Below, in pieces: positions 61,669 to 64,000 of a DNA stretch of 64,000 bases; positions within the stretch are counted from its first letter, which is position 1; each line of letters opens with the position of its first letter. The notes beneath the pieces were generated by a model. The model was not told the DNA's origin. It did not search any database and was given only the letters and a program-made list of their open reading frames with translations. This DNA comes from Arcobacter sp. CECT 8986 (GTDB lineage: Bacteria > Campylobacterota > Campylobacteria > Campylobacterales > Arcobacteraceae). Position numbers and translations under genes: made by a program. The stretch spans positions 186,001-250,000 of the forward strand of contig NZ_PDKG01000002.1 of the NCBI RefSeq assembly GCF_004116725.1, given 5' to 3'.

Positions 61669-62229
61669 TTATTCCCACTTAGCTTTTACAGGTTTATAAT
61701 TAAGAATTCGTTTACATATTTCATCTGGGTCATCTGAAATAATAAGCATATCGATAAATCGCTTATCAATAAAGTTTTCATTTACGCATGTATTTAAAAA
61801 ATTTACCAAATTATCATAATATCCATTTACATTATAAAATGCACATGGTTTTTTATGGTATCCAATTTGGGCATTTGATATTACTTCGAATATCTCTTCA
61901 AAAGTTCCATAACCACCAGGCATTGCAATAAAAGCATCACTTAGCTCTTCCATTAAAGCTTTTCTTTCTCTTATTGTATTTACTTTGTAAAGTTCATTTA
62001 GCTTTTCGTTTGCAAGCTCTTTTTTTATTAAATCATATGTGATTACGCCAGTAACTTGAAGATTGTTTTCAATAGCTTGATTTGATATTGTTCCCATAAG
62101 ACCAGAGACACTTCCTCCATAAACTAAGGAGAAAGAGTACTGTTTAAAAGTATTTATTAATTGTAATGCTTTTTGTTCGTATATTTCATTTGAACCTTTT
62201 TTTGAACCACAATAAATAGCAACTTTCAA
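61669..62229 (-). CDS. LOG-family protein (cytokinin riboside phosphoribohydrolase-like)
   Basis: A 186-residue Rossmann protein of the LOG/lysine-decarboxylase-like family, with family motifs VYGGSVSGLMG, RERKALMEE and MPGGYGTFEEIFE. LOG enzymes release bases from nucleoside 5'-monophosphates; a lysine decarboxylase activity is not expected despite the older name. It is 11 bases from the RND-type gene stop, so the two may be cotranscribed. Confidence 0.88.
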   Translation of the reverse strand: MKVAIYCGSKKGSNEIYEQKALQLINTFKQYSFSLVYGGSVSGLMGTISNQAIENNLQVTGVITYDLIKKELANEKLNELYKVNTIRERKALMEELSDAFIAMPGGYGTFEEIFEVISNAQIGYHKKPCAFYNVNGYYDNLVNFLNTCVNENFIDKRFIDMLIISDDPDEICKRILNYKPVKAKWE

Positions 62230-62240
62230 TTTTTGTCCTT

Positions 62241-64000
62241 TTATATTTTTGAAAATGGTCTAAATAAAATTAATAATCTTGGCAATAATAAAATTGCAGA
62301 TAATAAAATAGTAGCCATAACTACAACTGTTAATAGACCAAAATAGATAGTTGGAATTAAATTAGATAATACTAATATTGAAAAACCAACCATTACTGCA
62401 ACAGATGTATAAACCATAGCAAAACCAATTGTTCTGTGAGATCTTATCATTGCATTTTCATAGTTGTGGTCTTTTTTGAACTCTTCTTTAAATCTATGAA
62501 TATAGTGAATTGTATCATCAACTCCAATACCAATAGAAATAGCCGCAATTGTAATAGTCATAATATCAAGAGGAATTCCTGACCATCCCATTATTCCAAA
62601 AACAATAGAGATAGGTACAATATTTGCTAAAATTGCAATCGTTGCTAAAATAAATGATCTAAAAAGAATTAAGAACATAATAAATAAAGATAATATAACA
62701 AATCCTAAAGTTCTTACTTGTGAATCAAATAATGATTGAAGCATATTGTTATATAAAACCATAAGATTTGATAATCTAATTTCAACATTATCATCACCTA
62801 CAATTTTTGTTAAATCACTTTTTATTTTTTTTAGTAATTCATCTCTTCTTAGGTTTTTATCTGAATCCACAATTCTCATAGTGATTCTTGCTTGATTTTT
62901 ATCTATATCAATATATGGGTCAAGTATTATTCTTTTATACTCTTGCGGAAGTTTTTTATAAAGTAGGGCAAGTTTAAATGAGTCTAAATCTTTTCCTTCA
63001 TTTAGTATCTTTCCAACTTTTAACATTGTTGCTAATGATTGAACTTTACCAATAGAGTTAGTATTTTCTAAATAGTTATGAACTTTACTAATTATATTCA
63101 TTTTGTAGCTAGTAAACCAATATTGTGCATCGTTACTACTTGTATTAAACTCATCTTCAAAAGATGAGAACATATCATCAGAATTGTTAGTTTCAACTTT
63201 TTTAGTTTTATTATCTTTATCTTTTACATCGAAGTTAATAATCACATCTAAAGGAGTTGTTCCACCTAATTTTTGGTCAATTATTTTCATACTTTTATAA
63301 ATCTCAGTATTCTCTTTAAAGTATGAGATAAAACTATTTTCAACTAAAAGTTTTGAAGCTCCAGTAAGTGAAAAAACAATTAAAATAACACTACCAATTA
63401 ATATTAAGTTACCTTTGTTTTTTACTATATTTATAGCTGCTTCAATAAAGTGAAGATTGTTTTCAAAACTTTTGTTTGGTTTTGATTTTTTTAATAAAAT
63501 CAAAATAGCAGGAAACACTAAAAATGAAATAATTAGTGATATTGCAATACCTGTACTCATCATCCAACCAAGATTTATAACAGGTTGAATATTAGATAAT
63601 AGTAATGAACCAAATCCAGCAATTGTAGTTATAATTGCAAAAAATGATGGATTTAATTTTGATAACATAGTATTTAGTACAAGTCTACTTTGAGAAGAGT
63701 TTGTATATCTTGCACTTAGTTCTCTATACCTTACTATTAAGTGTAATACAATAGATATAGTTATTATTAGTTGTAGCGATATAAAGTTTGAAGATATAAC
63801 TGTAACTTCCCAGTTGAAAAATCCAAGTAATCCACTTGTTGCAATTACAGATAATGTACAGATTAAAACAGATAATAAAACCCATTTTGCTTCTCTGAAG
63901 ATTATCCATAAAATTGCTATCAAAAGAAGTATCAGTGTTGAACCATAAATAACTAAATCATTTTTTACAAAAGAGATAATATCAGTTGCAATCATATTAA
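62241..64000 (-). CDS. RND/MMPL-family transporter, C-terminal part (truncated by window)
   Basis: At least 585 residues, open at the right edge. The first visible Met codon at 63995 is probably internal, because the first 160 residues already hold the mid-protein helix bundle of an RND protein, and a periplasmic domain (about 215-420) and second helix bundle follow (ITIAAISIGIGVDDTIHYIHRFKEEF). Such exporters move lipids, hopanoids or other hydrophobic compounds. Whole proteins are usually above 750 residues, so a large N-terminal part lies outside. Confidence 0.85.
   Translation of the reverse strand, partial: NMIATDIISFVKNDLVIYGSTLILLLIAILWIIFREAKWVLLSVLICTLSVIATSGLLGFFNWEVTVISSNFISLQLIITISIVLHLIVRYRELSARYTNSSQSRLVLNTMLSKLNPSFFAIITTIAGFGSLLLSNIQPVINLGWMMSTGIAISLIISFLVFPAILILLKKSKPNKSFENNLHFIEAAINIVKNKGNLILIGSVILIVFSLTGASKLLVENSFISYFKENTEIYKSMKIIDQKLGGTTPLDVIINFDVKDKDNKTKKVETNNSDDMFSSFEDEFNTSSNDAQYWFTSYKMNIISKVHNYLENTNSIGKVQSLATMLKVGKILNEGKDLDSFKLALLYKKLPQEYKRIILDPYIDIDKNQARITMRIVDSDKNLRRDELLKKIKSDLTKIVGDDNVEIRLSNLMVLYNNMLQSLFDSQVRTLGFVILSLFIMFLILFRSFILATIAILANIVPISIVFGIMGWSGIPLDIMTITIAAISIGIGVDDTIHYIHRFKEEFKKDHNYENAMIRSHRTIGFAMVYTSVAVMVGFSILVLSNLIPTIYFGLLTVVVMATILLSAILLLPRLLILFRPFSKI

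Noticed and set aside
61669-62229. Lysine decarboxylase
   Set aside because: The PGGYGTFEE motif marks LOG-type phosphoribohydrolases; the older decarboxylase name is a family misnomer.

Overview
The window looks like chromosomal DNA from an Arcobacter-like member of the Campylobacterota (Epsilonproteobacteria). This is an inference. The basis is very AT-rich DNA with A/T-ending codons, selenocysteine formate dehydrogenases of the campylobacterial fdhABC type with TupABC tungstate uptake, short rightward and leftward operons, and many signalling and periplasmic thiol genes. No mobile element, CRISPR array, rRNA or replication origin was seen.

Bases 1-21,700 form a formate dehydrogenase (FDH) island. 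It opens with the 3' end of one fdhA plus fdhB and fdhC, which match 7330-9379 base for base. Next come a polyferredoxin and a TorD-like chaperone, then a complete FDH operon (small Tat protein, fdhA with an in-frame TGA, fdhB, fdhC). A diverged second FDH operon with its own TorD-like chaperone follows. After it lies a cofactor operon: fdhD, a small Cys protein of unknown function, a one-domain ModE regulator, a NifS-like protein, moeA and tupABC. Both complete fdhA genes carry a matching SECIS-like structure directly after the TGA. Six sites of the form AATRTGC-N7-GCATATT, all with the same spacing, lie in this island only. They suggest one Mo/W-responsive regulon. A YedF-like (DsrE-type) gene at 22.9 kb fits the selenium theme.

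Bases 23,289-28,005 (minus strand) hold an EF-hand protein and a potassium operon. The operon has a newly noticed 26-residue KdpF-like peptide, a KdpD-like kinase without its usual N-terminal sensor region, a KdpE-like regulator, KtrB/TrkH, KtrA/TrkA and a membrane-anchored methyltransferase. Bases 28,171-43,408 are housekeeping and accessory genes: two AraC-type regulators, exporters, a CPA2 antiporter, a diguanylate cyclase with a CXXCH haem motif, an EAL protein, and two sets of Dsb-type thiol proteins.

Bases 43,557-49,870 hold a biotin carboxylase next to a beta-carbonic anhydrase, a separate exported alpha-carbonic anhydrase, a lipid-anchored coiled-coil protein and small enzymes. Three tRNA genes (Tyr, Phe, Leu) lie on the minus strand at 50.1-50.4 kb. 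Upstream of them is a two-gene unit of a UvrD-like helicase and an unknown protein. Bases 53,081-60,139 are a signalling cluster: FIST sensor, two histidine kinases with degenerate receivers, a receiver-kinase, and a convergent receiver-PAS-coiled-coil protein. The window ends with a HAD phosphatase, a paralogue of the small Cys protein, a LOG-family protein and a truncated RND/MMPL transporter.
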